Assembly (NCBI GenBank): GCA_022592435.1
Contig: JABYQS010000027.1
Span: 1-64,000, forward strand
Length of the DNA stretch: 64,000 nucleotides
Direction: 5' to 3'
Source: Cerioporus squamosus
Taxonomy: Eukaryota > Basidiomycota > Agaricomycetes > Polyporales > Polyporaceae
Of the stretch, positions 25,596 to 38,470 are shown in pieces. Position numbers and translations under genes: made by a program. Positions within the stretch are counted from its first letter, which is position 1, and every line of letters starts with the position of its first letter. The notes below the pieces were generated by a model, which did not search any database, was not told the DNA's origin, and saw only the letters and a program-made list of their open reading frames with translations.

Positions 25596-28500
25596 TTATG
25601 CATGTCCGTTACTCCGCGTTCCCAACGCCTTCTCCAAAGTCTCAGCAAACTTCGCGATCAAAGCCGCCTGCATCTCCTGTTGAGCCTTCACGATGTTTAC
25701 TTGGAGCTGAGACTCCATACGAGCGAGTTGTGCTTGCAGTTGCTCGAACTTGGCATCCATCATGGAGAGTCGCTGCTCCAAGCTAGCGAGTCGGCTCTCT
25801 GTCCGTTTCTCGTCTGATACCGACGGAGTCTCAGGGGGGTCGGGAAACCATGGCTCAACTAGTAGAAGTGGGTGAGTGTAGATATGGCGAGAGCAATGCT
25901 CGTAATCGTCCGGATCAGGCCCTCTGACCCCGCGTGCACAGCACATATCGCAGATGAAGTCGGTTTCTGGAGCAACATGAGCGACGTGCATGTACTTGCA
26001 GGGAATACTCACCTAGCGAATATCCGTAGTACCATGTTGGCTGAGGAAACTGCTTCCTGCACGACCAACAACTGATCAACAACCTGTCTTCGCAGTCGTC
26101 ACAAATGGGGGCTTGGGGAATATGAGCCGGATGCCAAAGCAACGACGACGGGCACTTACCATTGCAATCCAAACACCACCAGGAACGGTTCACACTGAGC
26201 GACTTTCCACATATGCGACAGTCTAGAGGAACTGGTGATGGGGGCGAGCTTCCCGCTAGGGACGCACGTGCAGTATCCTCTGGAGCAGGCAAGGGGTCCT
26301 GCTCGAGCTGGGATTGTTCACGTTCAGACTCGTGGGCGAGCTGTGCAGGCAGGCCGTCACCATGTATGCTGGCATGCTCCTGGTGATCCAGTCCAGCCTC
26401 CTCCTCCTCCTTTGCTCTATCTCCAAGAGACTCCAACCGAAGCTCAGGGCGATCCCCCGCGCCGTCCTTTGGCCGCATCGACTGTAGTGAAGAGTCCTCC
26501 ACGACAATGCGAGCAGTATCTCCCTCGCTTTTGCGTGCGTCGGCTTCTGGAGCATCCAAGAGCGCGCTCTGGGAATCCACTGCCTTCGGAATCCCGGACG
26601 GGCGAGCCCGATCTTCCCTCTCCGCGGACTCCGAGCCGACCACGTCCACCGGGGCTTGGGTCAGACCAGCAACTTCCAGCCGACTCTCATCCTGCTTGGG
26701 ATTATCGCTGTCGCTGTTGCTCTGACTGCCAACAGTCGGGGCCTCCGGTGGGTTTATGGGCGGGGTAGACGGCGACACGCCAGTGGACGGAATGATTGGT
26801 GGTGACACGGACGGAATGATGTCTGGTGGACCCATGAAAGGGTCGGGTTCTGCTGGTGGAGGTCGCACCATGTTCCTCGCGTCTACTGCCCTGTCGCGAA
26901 GTCGTGGCCACTCGAGACGGTGTACAATCGTCCGAATTTTGATGAAGGAGTGCGTGGGATAGTGGGCCTTCGTGAGTCCAGGGATTGCGAACTTCGGTAA
27001 CGATCGCCTATAGCACTCCTCCTTGTCGCAGAACGTGACCTGTTGGAAAAATGGCTCCTGGATGCAGTCAATGCAAATGTAACGGGCACCCCTGATTGCG
27101 TGGCTGTTGTCAAAGTAGTTGCAACACGGCCCCGGATCGCTACGAGACCGTGGTCAGCTCCCAAGCTTCGCCTGCGGCGGGAAGGACGTACTAGTGGAGG
27201 GGAATGGTGTGTAGGAGGTTGACGGTGATGCTGTCGTAGAACCGGACGTCCCTCGGGGTGCACTTTCTGCCGATCGCGCTCATACGCGAGTCATGATCAG
27301 GCGAGCGACGGTCGACCATGTCCCATGTCAGCTCCACATACTCCTTACGTGCCTCGCGACGTTGTACAAAGTACGACCACGTCCACCACCGACGCCGGAT
27401 GTTGTTCAGGGTGGTATTGATCGCGTACTTCCATAGCGCCCGATACTTGTTCTCCGATAGCTCCTGGGGGCTTGGGTAGAAGGGGAGGTACTCGGCTGGT
27501 AGCTTCTTGAGAACGAAGGACCAGTCCTGGTCCTTGCTGGCGCCAGAAGTGGAATCGAAATCATAGAACCGCGTGCCCATGATGGTGCGCTCATCGACGA
27601 GCCGACCGCTGTAGTAAATCTTGAAATTACCGACATAGGTCAGCGTCCAGGCGACGAACACCGTGCCGTCCGGCGAATGAACGACCGTTCCAGAGATGTC
27701 GAATTTGTCTCCGTCAAACTCGATTCCAGTACCATGGAAGTCTTCAACCGTAGCTGCGTTCCTCTCCACTGTGTAGTGGAAATGAGGCGAGAGCATGGTC
27801 CGGGTCGGATATAGCTGCTCGCTATAGGCGAATCCGTACCACTGCCCCAACCTGTAGTTTGGTTAAGCAAGAGGGTGAGAGAATAGCTACAGAACTCGGC
27901 GTACACAGCTCTGAGCGTTTCCGGTGCGGTCAGGTCGTCCTCGGTCACTTCATCGGTGGTATCATAGAGTGTTGTATCCACAGGTGGTTCCTTCTCCAAC
28001 TCCATGCCGTCTATATCGGGTGTATCCTGGTCGGGCGCAACCGCGTCGTAGCTGAACAACGGATTGTGGCTGTTGTCGAGGTTCCAGAAATCGGTATCAG
28101 GCCTATAATGATAGAACTGCCGAACATACTCTGTCAGAATAGCTTTTTGCCTGATTCCCAGGACGTACCAGACCATAAGCGTGCTTCAAGAATTGCTCCT
28201 TAGAGTCAAGCTTCTGCTGCAAATAGAGGCCTATCCGACAAGTCAGCAGAACCATGGGCTGATGGTGCATCGTCGACGGCGTACCGTTGAGTTCCTTCAC
28301 CCTCAGCTGTATAGCGCTCATGATCTGTCCTATGTTACTCTGAGATTTTGTGAACTCGTCCGGCTTGAGGACAACGGATTGGGCGGCCTGTAGCTTCCTC
28401 CAGTCGTTCTCAAGAAGCAAACAAATGAGAGGAAGAGAGTTCTGTAACAATGAAATCGTCTGGTGAGTCAAACGTATTGAGGTGGTAGAGCACGCGTACC

Positions 28501-31035
28501 TTCTCAAGCCCTCCTGTTCCCATCACCAGGGTTAACGTATCCGAGGCGTCGATGTTGTATTTAATCTTCTCCAAGTTCCCTCGCAAACGTTCCTCTTCCA
28601 TGTCGATGTAATCCTGGAAGCGGTAGCTCGGTGTATTGAGCTCTGCATCGAAGCTACTGTGCAGCCCGGCAATCATCATCGTGACCCACCACCAGACGAC
28701 AAAGTAGTCGTCTACTGCAGATCGATTTCGGGGCAAGACCTTCGGTACGATGTCCCTCATCATCGACAGGAGGACCAGGATCCTATTCGCGTACATCGAT
28801 GCCCCGATCTTCCAACCTGCATGAAGTGTGTCAATGAGAGCACTGACGTTGAGGATTGTGAAGTGCATGAGTACCGATTGCCCAGTACGCCAGCCAATGC
28901 GGTATGCTGTCAGATGGTGTCAGTGCAATTTATACGTAATGAGACGGACGCATTCACCTCCAGTTCAGGTTAGGCGGGCGCATGTCCATCAACCGGTTGA
29001 CCTCCGCTATGGTCACGTATCCAGACGCGTCGTCGTCAAAGGCCTCCATGATCGGCTCTAGCCAAGCCATGTTCAAGAATTCCAAAGCCCATTCGTCACT
29101 TATAACGGGGTCTACCGGGCCAGCAACTGCGTGCTCAAACTGATCCCGGTAGTGGTCTTGCAAGGTCATGACAAATAGGCGTGCCTTCACATTTCCTCGC
29201 CAGCCCTACATATGTAACGACATGTCAGTGAGCATGACGCCGGCACCGGAGAGAGACCGAATACCATCTCCTGCCATATGTTGCGCAGCTCCTGGAAGAG
29301 ACATGAGTACGTGAGAGTGTGACGCAGAGGGAGGAACCCACAGGATCCTTGATCTTCATATGCGGACCTTGCTTCATGACATCCTTGAATTTGTCGAGTA
29401 ACCTATCGTTCTCGGTGCGGATGGACCTCTCTAGCGCGATCTGCAACATGCTGAATTGCAACTCGTACTTGCCACTGAAGGTCCCGGAGTTCCTCTCCAG
29501 CGCATCGTCAACGTCCTCACGCAGCTCCATCTTCAGCTCGTCCAGAGACATAGTCTTCTTCATCGTCATCTCCGCCTTCCCCCGCCGGATCGTGCCAGGC
29601 TGCTTCTCCTGCGCCTGCTTCGCGTCCTTGCTATCCTGTTTGTCCTCTGGTCCGCCACGCACCGAGATCTCGAGAGAGATGAGTGATTTGAGAGTGGCGT
29701 CGTCCATAACTCGGATCTTGTTCGGCCCGCCCTTGCTCTCGACTTCTGCGGCGATTTTCCGCTCTTCCGGACTGACAAGGCGATCGAACAACTCGATGAC
29801 TGCGTCCAGCCTAAGTAGTGTGAGCGGATTTGATTCAAACAAGCACCGCTGAACGGAGACACCTACTTCGCCTGAATGTCGTAGTTCTGTCGTTTGACAT
29901 CGGTGAGGGTGTTCGCGGTGTGCATGGCCAGCGCAAACTGGAAGTCGGCTTTGCGATCGCTGAAGACTTGCACGAAGCCTGCCAGCTTCTCGGCCCATAT
30001 AGGCCCCTTGAGCACCTTCACGAGCAGCTTCTTCTTCAGGAAGGTGTCGCAGAAGTTCGCGCATTCCTTGATGTTCTCTGCCGTCAGCTTGGCGCGTTCT
30101 TCCAGGCGATCCTGGAGCACCTGTCCATCAAGTCCGACATGGGTACGATTCTCGATGTTTTTCAGTCTGAGCGCGAAGAGTAAGTGAACTAGATGCTTGG
30201 GTCTCGGGTGCCACGAAGGACTCACTGAACCATAACCATCATCATGTCTTTCATCTCGACATAGAGGGTCATCACCCGGCGATCGTTCTCTTGACGCGTA
30301 GTCTCAAGCGCGTAGACGGCCTTGAACGCAAGCACGGTAACTAGAGTAGATGTCAACATAACTTCCATCTGTCGTATGAGACAACACGGACCGGTGAGAA
30401 CTGGATGGATCCTCGCAAGCTCTTCGAGACCTTTCATGAGCCAAGGAACATCGTCCGCAAAGCGTTCAATGCTGCGTTCGATCTTCTTGCCGATATCCGA
30501 CTGCTCAAGTGCCTTCTCCGCTTGGGATGCGTTGTGAATGATAGACATGGCCATGTTCGTATGAGGGGCGTACTTCTCGGCATTACTTCCTGGCGCGCAG
30601 TCACCTGGTCAGCGCTAAAGGACTACTACATGGATGCCGGCTTATCTCACCGAGCGAATCGAGGGCGCGATCGATGCTTCGCACAGCAGGCCCACCGTTC
30701 AGCCGTGCTGGCATTGTCGTCAACTCAGCCAGCGCGCCATCCATAGGATGAGCATACGGGGTAGACGGGCTAACGGTAGTAGGTGTCGCAGGGCCCGACG
30801 GCTCTGGTATCGGCATTGACAATCGGGATGAAGGGTGGTTTGACATCGGGGTGGGCATCTGCACTGGAGCAGGTTTCCTTGTCGTTCCGTTGGGGACTGA
30901 TGCGGGTTCAGAGCCGGCACGGCTGGCTGTACTTCGACTGCTGGAGTCGGTCGACGAGGGGCCATGAACATCGGTGCCATCGACCTTCGTCCGGGACTTG
31001 TTCCGCAGTCTCCTTGCGAGGTTTGAGAGCGACAT
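25596..31035 (-). CDS. Large EF-hand protein with two ZZ-type zinc fingers and coiled coil (copy B)
   Basis: Function unknown. Order of parts: a disordered basic N-terminus (MSLSNLARRLRNKSRTKVDG, ATG at 31035); a long helical region with QDRLEERAKLTAENIKECAN; one canonical EF-hand loop DDDASGYVTIAE near 29030, followed by NWRLPHWLAYWAIG; a beta-rich domain starting LGQWYGFAYSEQLYP (about 27850); a first zinc finger (YICIDCIQEP, VTFCDKEEC, then THSFIKIRT, about 27110-26930); a ~300-residue acidic disordered linker; a second finger (LDCRICGKSLSVNRSWWCLDC, split by introns, with further CxxC pairs); and a C-terminal coiled coil (LASLEQRLSMMDAKFEQLQ). Paralogue of 46083-50905. ZZ fingers usually bind proteins or histone and N-degron peptides, and EF-hands bind calcium; any role as a calcium-gated adaptor is my inference. 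Many short introns; frame looks open in the exons checked. Confidence 0.75.
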
Positions 31036-31582
31036 GGAGGAAGGAGAGCTGCGTACCCAAGCCTCCAGAAGGGGATTTAATTGTTCGTAGCGATGCACCG
31101 CATGTGGTCGGAGGAGCAGCAATCAGCGCTCAGCCTCCACGACGTCTTCACACGCAGTATCTGTATAGGCGGCTGCAAAGGGCTGCAATCAAATCAGCTG
31201 AGACGATTGTGAGACGAGGCACCGGATGAACTTTATTAGCTATGAACATTGCGCACACACAGCATGGGGAAAACGTACCAAAGCTGGATACTGTGCAGTG
31301 GCTCAAGCTTCAAGATCAAGATAATGAGATGATGAAGAGGCAGTGCAGCGGCGATGAACGGGAATCCTGAAAACCCAGAAGATCTGCAGCCCACAGCACG
31401 AAGGCTGGGATACAGTGAGTCGGGAACTAGCATTCAAAACTACACAAGCAGTACAGCTATCGCACATGGCAGCAATGGTACAGATATACACAGCAGCAAT
31501 AAGACGGTCCGACGAAGAATCATCAAATATCATACTAGTATACAATTGAAAACACTTCACCTTCACCCCCTCTTGCCTTACA
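31036..31582. other. Intergenic between EF-hand/ZZ gene and GID1
   Basis: Promoter of the EF-hand/ZZ gene and 3' flank of GID1. No small gene or RNA recognised. Confidence 0.4.
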
Positions 31583-34337
31583 TCACCCTTCGATGAATTC
31601 CTTACGAACATCGGCGAACGCAGCAGCTCCGACTCCGAGCAGGCCGAGCTGGGTGACGCACGCACCAGCTTGCCGAAACAGCGTTTCGAGCGCTGGATGA
31701 GCAGGTCGTCCTTGAGACTCTGGAAGGAGAACAGTACGCAAAGTTAAATATAGTCTGAACAGACAGCAGAGTGGTCATACCGAGGATCGCCTGGTTGACC
31801 TCCGCAGCGAGCGCATTCCGCGCAGACTGGCCCGCGATCTCCGCGACTTCCCCTCCAGCGGATATAGGGTCATCATAGGCGACGACACCGAACGTGCGCC
31901 GAAGATGTGCACGCACGCTTGGGCGTGTGTCGTTCTTGTAGTCCGCCTCGAGTGTCTGACCATAGCTGAGAGCGGTGTGCAGCGACGTCCGCGCAGCAGC
32001 CGCCAACGCCGCATGGGTGCTCTGGACAGGGGTTGAAACCGGAGAAGGAGCGGAGGGAGCGAAGGAGGACAGCGCGGAAGGTGGTTGGGTCGACGCCGAT
32101 GGAGACACAAGAGGGACGGACGTGGACGGAAAGGGCTGGGCCTCGGGCGATGGGTCGTCCACATCCATCGCGCCCACTCCATCCATCGTCCCCACAATAT
32201 CCTCGTCGTCAAGCGCGGCCGTGGGTGCCTTCGGTGTGACGCTACTCTCTGCCTCCTTTACGCGCCGCAGTGCTTCCCCTGCTTCGAGCACGAGCTCGAC
32301 GAACTTGCGGCAGCGCAAGCGGAAGAGTATGAGACCTTGCTCGCGCTCGAGTACAGTGGGGTGATGCGTGTGGATCAGCGACAATGCACCGTCGATGTCT
32401 CCTCGCGCGATAGCGTTGGTGATAGACAGCCGCGTGTTGAGTTCGCGATCGAAACCGAAGTCGCCATCGGATTCGAGGGTAGATACCCCGGGAGCACTCG
32501 CAACTGCCGGAGCGTCATCGACGGCCATCTTGAAGTCCTCGTCGACTGGTTCCATCTTGGGTTGTATATCAGTAGCGTCCAAGGCACCCCGCGATTCACT
32601 ACTAAATTGTCGTTGGAAAGCCCGAGCAGTGCGCGCGTAGCCGTGGTGAGCCAGATAGGCCAAAACCAGCTTACGCAGGGGCGCGCGGGACTCCTCATCC
32701 TCCAGGAGACCCTTGCGTATCGTCTTCTCGTCACCCATCATCTTGCGATCCTCTTCGGCCTTCCGCAGGCCGACTCCGAGGAGACTCCAGTCAACGGGCG
32801 TTTCCATGATGTTGTTCCACACGACGTCCCGCTGTGCCCGTATGTGCTCCTCAATGGCGAATTTGAAGGGAGAGCTGCCGAAGTTAGCACGGATAGACTC
32901 GTTCGTCTGCCTCATGCCGACAGACGGGTATACGTCAATGCCCTTGCCTACGTTCTCGAAGACCATGCCTGTCGGACCGATCAGAGGGAACGACACAATG
33001 GAGACTATGCCATGATAACCTACCGAGGAATCCGCCATTTTTCGTATAGAAGACGCGGTTCTGACTAAAGTCAATCCCGCAGCCAATGACATCCCCAGCT
33101 GCAAAGACTGTTTACGATCATCGTAGGCCGGGAGTGGTAACGAAGCACGTACTGTCGAATGTCGGGCCGTAGGGGCTTCCATCTTTATGGCCTGGGAATG
33201 CCCAGCCGTCATCGGCATGGTATCCCCAGCTGTTCTTCTCCCAACCTGGCAGACGAGACAGACGAACTTCCGGACCAGAAAATCTGTCAAGCGGTCAGCA
33301 CCAAGACCCGCCCAGACCTATTGTACGCACCCGACGCTGATGGGCCTGTGATAGTGTTAGCAAGGAGATTGGGCACATTGGACAAGAACATACCCCTTGG
33401 GACATTTATGCAGGATCTCAACTTCGTAGTAATAGATTCCGCAGGCGGGCGGGATGGCGTGATTCGTTCGTGCTGCGCTCGACTCGCGGTCACCGATGCA
33501 AGAGGGACCAGTGAACGTCAGCTCCCGACCATCTCCCGAGACACTGAGGGACGGCAGCCGATCCTGCTCACTCCAGCGGGTTGGCAACATGAGCACCGTG
33601 TTGGTGCTGATCACCGTCACTGCACCGACCGCGGGCGGTGGCGTAGTTGCGATACTCTCGTCGTCGCTGTCAACGGCAGGCGTGAGCTCACGGCGTAGGT
33701 ATGGGTAGGGGATGGTCGGAGGAGCCGGGCTGGCAGTCACTCTTGCGTCATGTCCCGAAACGGGATACGTGGATGATCGCGTGCCCGCAACAAGGGTGGA
33801 TGAACCGGCCTCAGTGTGAAGCATGTCGTGAAGAGAGGAGTACTCCAGGTATGCCGGGCGTGGGAAGCCATGTGCTGTTGCGCTAGCATGGGTCGGAGCA
33901 TGCGCACGGTGGGGAGGGAAACTGCTACCCAACGTCGACTGAGAGCGCACTCCGGAGCTCAAACGTCGGGGACGGGTTGGAGACGTGGAAGGCGACTGTG
34001 GTGGATTGCACACCCCATCATGCGACGGGGTCGGAGAGGTCGTCCCACGTATGATGCGAGGCTCGAATGCGGGTACAGCGTTCGTCTGCGCCGGGCCTGC
34101 AGTGCGACCGCGAGGAACTGCGCCAATTGCTGAGGCATAGCTGCCAGAGACGGAACGAGAGATTGGAGGAGGGATGCCCCGATTCAAGCTGAGGCTCGCA
34201 GACGTACCCACACTGGAAAGACGAGGGCGTGGGGCGGGGTTCGGGTTGAAGGACATTGGTATCACGTTCTCGAGGCTGCGTGCCACCGAAGTCGGGGGTA
34301 TAGATATACTCGCAGAGCGAGACTGTCGCGTAGACAT
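31583..34337 (-). CDS. GID1: GID1/RanBPM-type subunit of the GID/CTLH E3 ubiquitin ligase
   Basis: Scaffold of the multi-subunit GID/CTLH ligase that in yeast degrades gluconeogenic enzymes. It starts MSTRQSRSASISIPPTSVAR (ATG at 34337) with a ~230-residue Ser/Pro-rich disordered N-terminus. A SPRY domain follows (ACGIYYYEVEI; then pieces over 33290-32880 including SVGYHGIVSIVSFPLIGPTG). Next are a LisH-like motif (RKLVLAYLAHHGYARTARAF), a CTLH stretch (TNAIARGDIDGALSLIHTHH...QGLILFRLRCRKFVELV) and a CRA-type helical C-terminus broken by a long acidic/Pro-rich insert. It stops TGA at 31583-31585 after VRKEFIEG. The domain order SPRY-LisH-CTLH-CRA defines RanBPM/Gid1/Vid30. About six short introns, mainly in the SPRY part. 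Confidence 0.9.
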
Positions 34338-35955
34338 TGTCGAGTTGAACTTGGGTTACCAAACTAGGAGTAGGCTTCCAGTTTCCTGAACGGTAACCCC
34401 TCTGTAACCAGGCGATGTGTACTGGGCCAACTGACGACGCACCTGTACCAGCGTCGTCCTTGTGTATACCCCACTAGCAGGTCCTGTTGATCTACAACCA
34501 AAGGTCTCCGCTCTGTCGTCCGTTCCAAGATGAGATATACCCTCCTTCAGTGGAAATTAGGCATGTAAGCTATGTACATGCTCATCCGGGTACTCACGGA
34601 GCAGTCGTCCCCCGCGTTCTTGCGGTGAGTGTTTCTCCCAGCCTTGCTCACCGTGACTGTCGACGTGGTCACTGAGATGTCGGAGAGTGTGCAACCTTGA
34701 GAGGCCCGCGATGTGGGGAAGAGCCAAGTGCTGCCAGCTTAATGATGGTGGTATGGAAGCAAGGAGCGAGTTCCGGACTGACCCTGCGCGCCAGCTGACT
34801 TGTCTCCTGACCATCATCTGTCTGCTATCTTCTGCGACTCTGCTCTTGCTCTGCTCTGGTCGTCCCAATGTTATATCAGACTGGTTTCTCTGCTTCGACA
34901 AATAACAACTTATCTGAAGGGACTTGAACCCAGTTACTCTCATGGACAAGTCATACATTGGGTCGGGCGGTCGTTGGATGTCAAGCAGTCAAGCTCGGTG
35001 AGCATATGCTACCTATTTACCCTCCGGAGGGTATTTGCTGCGTGCAAAGTGAGTGTATCAAACCAATGCAGAGCTGTCTGCCTCGTCTACACAGACGGTA
35101 GCCTTACTGGTTCATAGTCAGTACTCCAGTCTCTGGCTATCACCCTTGCTCGCGCGGTTCTTTGTGTATCGCCAACGCATCGTTCACCGGGGCCACGATC
35201 AAGAGCATGGTTGATAGATGTTATAGCCCAGGTATCGGGATCCAGAGCTCAGGAAACATTCCTTCGGTGGACTCGCCCATCTCCCCCTCGATGACGAAGT
35301 GCAAGTTACATACTTCGATTTGTGCGAATCGTCCAGAGCCTCACATCAATATTGTTAGGTAGTGCACTGACACCACCCTGTGGCCATTGCGATCTCCAAA
35401 CCTGTCTCCTCGGGGACTTCACACGACAATGCCTTCTCTCCAGGACAGCACTCAGCACTGTGGGCAAGCGTGACGCCTCTTTGACCTGCTGTCTTCAATG
35501 TTCGGCCTCGAGTTGCTTCTTCAAGGTCTGATCCGAATTCAGTTCACTGTACCCTTGCATGTCGCGACGAGGAACAGCGGGCGTACCGAGCGGTCACGGC
35601 ACAATGCATGCCCTCTCGTTCATCCCTAGTACTTCCTCCCACTTCCTTCCACCTCTCCCGTCAGCTGCCGCTGCCGCAACACAGCGCGAGTGCAAACACC
35701 GACGACTCCTCCCGTCCAGGCCTCCTCTCAGCAAGTACCGGCTAATCGGTGAACTAGGTCCTCGCTCGGCCGGATGCTTCAGAGGCTTGCGCTGTGATGT
35801 TACATGTAAGATAGATAGTGCATGATGTCTAGACACTACACGGCAATCACACCTATCTCTAGGGTACTCAAACGCAGCGAGCAGCGAGCAGCGAGCAGCG
35901 CTACGCTATACATACAAGACACACCTCGCACCTCACCTAGGACTCAAGACTCACT
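34338..35955. other. Intergenic, 1.6 kb, no gene seen
   Basis: Lies between the GID1 start (promoter side) and the stop of the GDA1-family gene. Short open frames only, none with recognisable protein features. A B-box-like GGTTCAAGTCC on the minus strand near 34925 lacks the rest of a tRNA. A short GAGCAGC tandem repeat sits at 35875-35905. Confidence 0.45.
35875..35905. repeat. GAGCAGC heptamer tandem repeat
   Basis: About four head-to-tail copies of a GCAGCGA/GAGCAGC heptamer. The same unit occurs as two copies near 22548-22563. Simple-sequence repeat. Confidence 0.6.
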
Positions 35956-37777
35956 TCAGACTCGGCACTTGAGCTCCATCCCAGCGATCGCAGCAACGCT
36001 CGCACCAAGGTACCACCCCAGCTCCGTGCCGTCGACATGCGTCCCAAGCTGTATCTCGCGGTCGCCATCCAGCCCGTACCCGAAGTGGAGGAGCGCATGC
36101 ATGAAGGTGAGGTCGAGGCACCATTCGGGACAGCGCTCGAGCTCCTCCATGAGCACCCTGTCCGGGCCCCAGTGCTCCTTCCACGCAGCGCGGCCCTGGC
36201 AGACAATCTTGGCGAGATCCGCGAATGCTGATACGTGGAAAGGGGCCTTGAGCGGGTTGACGGTCGTGGCGACGAAGGGGTTGAGGGCATCATAGAACTT
36301 ATGCAAGAGCATTATCTTGCCATGAGGGAAGGTCTCGGAGAGTGGCGGCTGGTACGTGCCATTGAACGAGCACGGCTTGACCTTACAGATTCTAGAAAAC
36401 AAGGATGCAAATGAGAATGGACGAGACAAGAAGAAGATAATAAGTAACAGAACTCACGCGTCCTTGGCCATGACGAGCTCAACTACCCGGTTGCACGCCT
36501 CCCAGCGGCCCACGTCCTCGCCGACCATCGTGACGCTCCTCCACCTTTTCCCGGGGCCTTGCTTATCCTCGATCTCCACCGTCTTCTCCGTCCCCTGGGC
36601 GAGACACGGGTTCGGCACAACCGCGTCCTTGCCATGGTCGGACCCACGGAGGCTGTCCATGAACTCGACGACCTGGTGTGTGCTCTGGCGCGCGGACATC
36701 AGGCCATAGCCGCGGTGCCCGTGCTCATAGAGCACTCTCGTCTGCCCATCGTACTTGAGATCGTACTTGTGCTCGCCCTCGGCCAGCGTGGGATTCGGCT
36801 TCGCAGCGTCGAACGTTGGCTCGAACACGATCTGCGTCAACCCAACGCCAAGGTCAATGACCGCGTATGGCGGCGTCGTCTTCGCGGACGCATGGTTCGA
36901 GAGCGTCTTTAGCAGGTAGTTGGCCGTAAGCCACGCATACACGCCCTTATCGCGGCCTTCCATGATCTCCACCGCGTTCTCGCCCTGCAAGCTGAATGGA
37001 TACCTCTCCTCCATCCGGTGGCGGATCGCGACGAGGATATCGCTCGCCTCCTTCATGCCCAACACCCTCAACGCCGCGGTCACCTTCACCTGCAGGGGCG
37101 TACAGCGGCGCAGGCTCTCCGGAACAACGCGCACCGCCTCGTCGAGGAGCACATCGAGGCTCTCCGCAGCCGCGCGCGGTGAGTTGTGGTACAAAGACAG
37201 CTCGCCCGGGCGCTGCTTGAAAACCTCGTACTCGTACTCGGGCGAGGGTCCACAGTTGTTAAACTTGTAGATGTGGATGCGCGAGCCCACTGCGCCCATG
37301 TCGATCATGAGCGCGAACTGCACGAGCGGGACCCCCGCCTTGTACGACTTGGTGCAGTAATGTGTCTTCGTCAGGTCGCCGTCGCTTGCGGGGTCTGTCG
37401 GGCGTGCGGACGGCGCGGTGTCGTCGTTATGCGGAGGCGATGCTACTGGGTATTGGGCGTGCTTTGTGGTGGTGGTGCGATGCGGGAGTCACCTCATAGT
37501 GTTGACTAGGCACATCCGGCCGCATGATGGCTGCGTCGTCGAGCAGCCATGTTAGTAAAGCGCGCACGTAAGGCATCGCGCACGCTAAGAAGGACCACTC
37601 ACAAGGAACATAGCCATCCAAGTCCTCCCTGCTCGGCCCCCAGAAATACACAAGCCCAATCAAGACCATCACCCCGATTGCGAACTTCTTCCACGCGAAC
37701 CTGCGTCCAGGTGGGCTCCTACTAGGGCCCAGCCCGCGCTCAAGCCGCTCGTAGTCGCTGCTCCGGGGCGAGGACAT
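35956..37777 (-). CDS. GDA1/CD39-family protein with replaced catalytic motifs (predicted pseudoenzyme)
   Basis: Closest in overall sequence to Golgi guanosine diphosphatase GDA1, a type II membrane enzyme that clears GDP left by sugar transfer. Start MSSPRSSDYERLERGLGP (37777), then one membrane segment (FAIGVMVLIGLVYFWG), a stem with GDLTKTHYCTKSY, and a lumenal domain ending GMELKCRV-stop. Flanking family sequence is well kept (RIHIYKFNNCGPSP, GVYAWLTANYLL, RGYGLMSAR). However, the apyrase motifs are altered where they should bind phosphate: ACR1 DAGSTGS is DMGAVGS (37282-37302); ACR2 TAGLR is TAALR (about 37070-37083); ACR3 has DKG where the family has the catalytic Glu in DEG (Lys codon 36946-36948); ACR4 DLGGGST is DLGVGLT (36838-36855). 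The frame is intact with three or four introns. I infer a folded but catalytically dead paralogue; a genuine GDA1 should exist elsewhere. Confidence 0.85.
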
Positions 37778-38470
37778 GGTTTCCGCGCGTGGGAGCGAGC
37801 ACTTGAGCTGATGTGACCGACGGAGGAACAGGAAGAGTGCGGTGCGGCGACCAACACTGTCCGGCCCAGAAGAGGCCGACGAGGCAACGAGAGTAGTGTC
37901 CGACGAGTGGCCGGGATGCTTACGAGGAGTTGTGGTTGCTGAGGGTCGCTGACAGTCAAGATGGGAGAGGTGCTGCGAGGCCGCCTGCGAAGTGACCTCG
38001 CCACGATTGCTCGCAACAAACCGGAAGATGTTGCAAGTGCTCGCTGATGTCAAGGCATTACTGAGTGATATGTCAGATGTCTGATGAGTTCACAATCTAC
38101 AGTACTGCGACTCTCACCTCCGAGCGACTTTTTGTCTGCACCGTCCCAAGTCCTAGAGCCGTAAGTAGCTGTCCCTCTGGTCGATGTCGGCTGGTCAAGT
38201 TAGTCTGGCACTGCTGACCCAGTCGCTCCAGGCTCATAAACAAGACGGCGCCCATGGTGTCCAAGAATAAGGAAATGAAATGGTGATTCCCATGCTGCAA
38301 GAACCAGGAAGTTGAACGCGCGCATGATGGACGCGAGATAGACGCGCACCGCCACGGCTGGCCATGGTACCAACTAGTACAACAGGCGGTACATGAGAGT
38401 TGAGATACTGTGTTCAGAACCACACCAAGTACTAGGTACTAGTACAAACCCTGTCCTATACCTCGCCGAG
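37778..38470. other. Intergenic between GDA1-like and PNPOx-like genes
   Basis: 693 nt on the promoter side of the GDA1-family gene. Nothing recognised beyond ordinary flanking DNA. Confidence 0.4.

Noticed and set aside
32085..33068. 327-codon open frame antisense to GID1
   Set aside because: Shadow of the GID1 exon, which has SPRY, LisH and CTLH signatures on the opposite strand.
34860..35000. Possible tRNA on the minus strand (B-box-like GGTTCAAGTCC)
   Set aside because: No A box, no acceptor pairing and a mismatched T-stem; only the B-box consensus is met.
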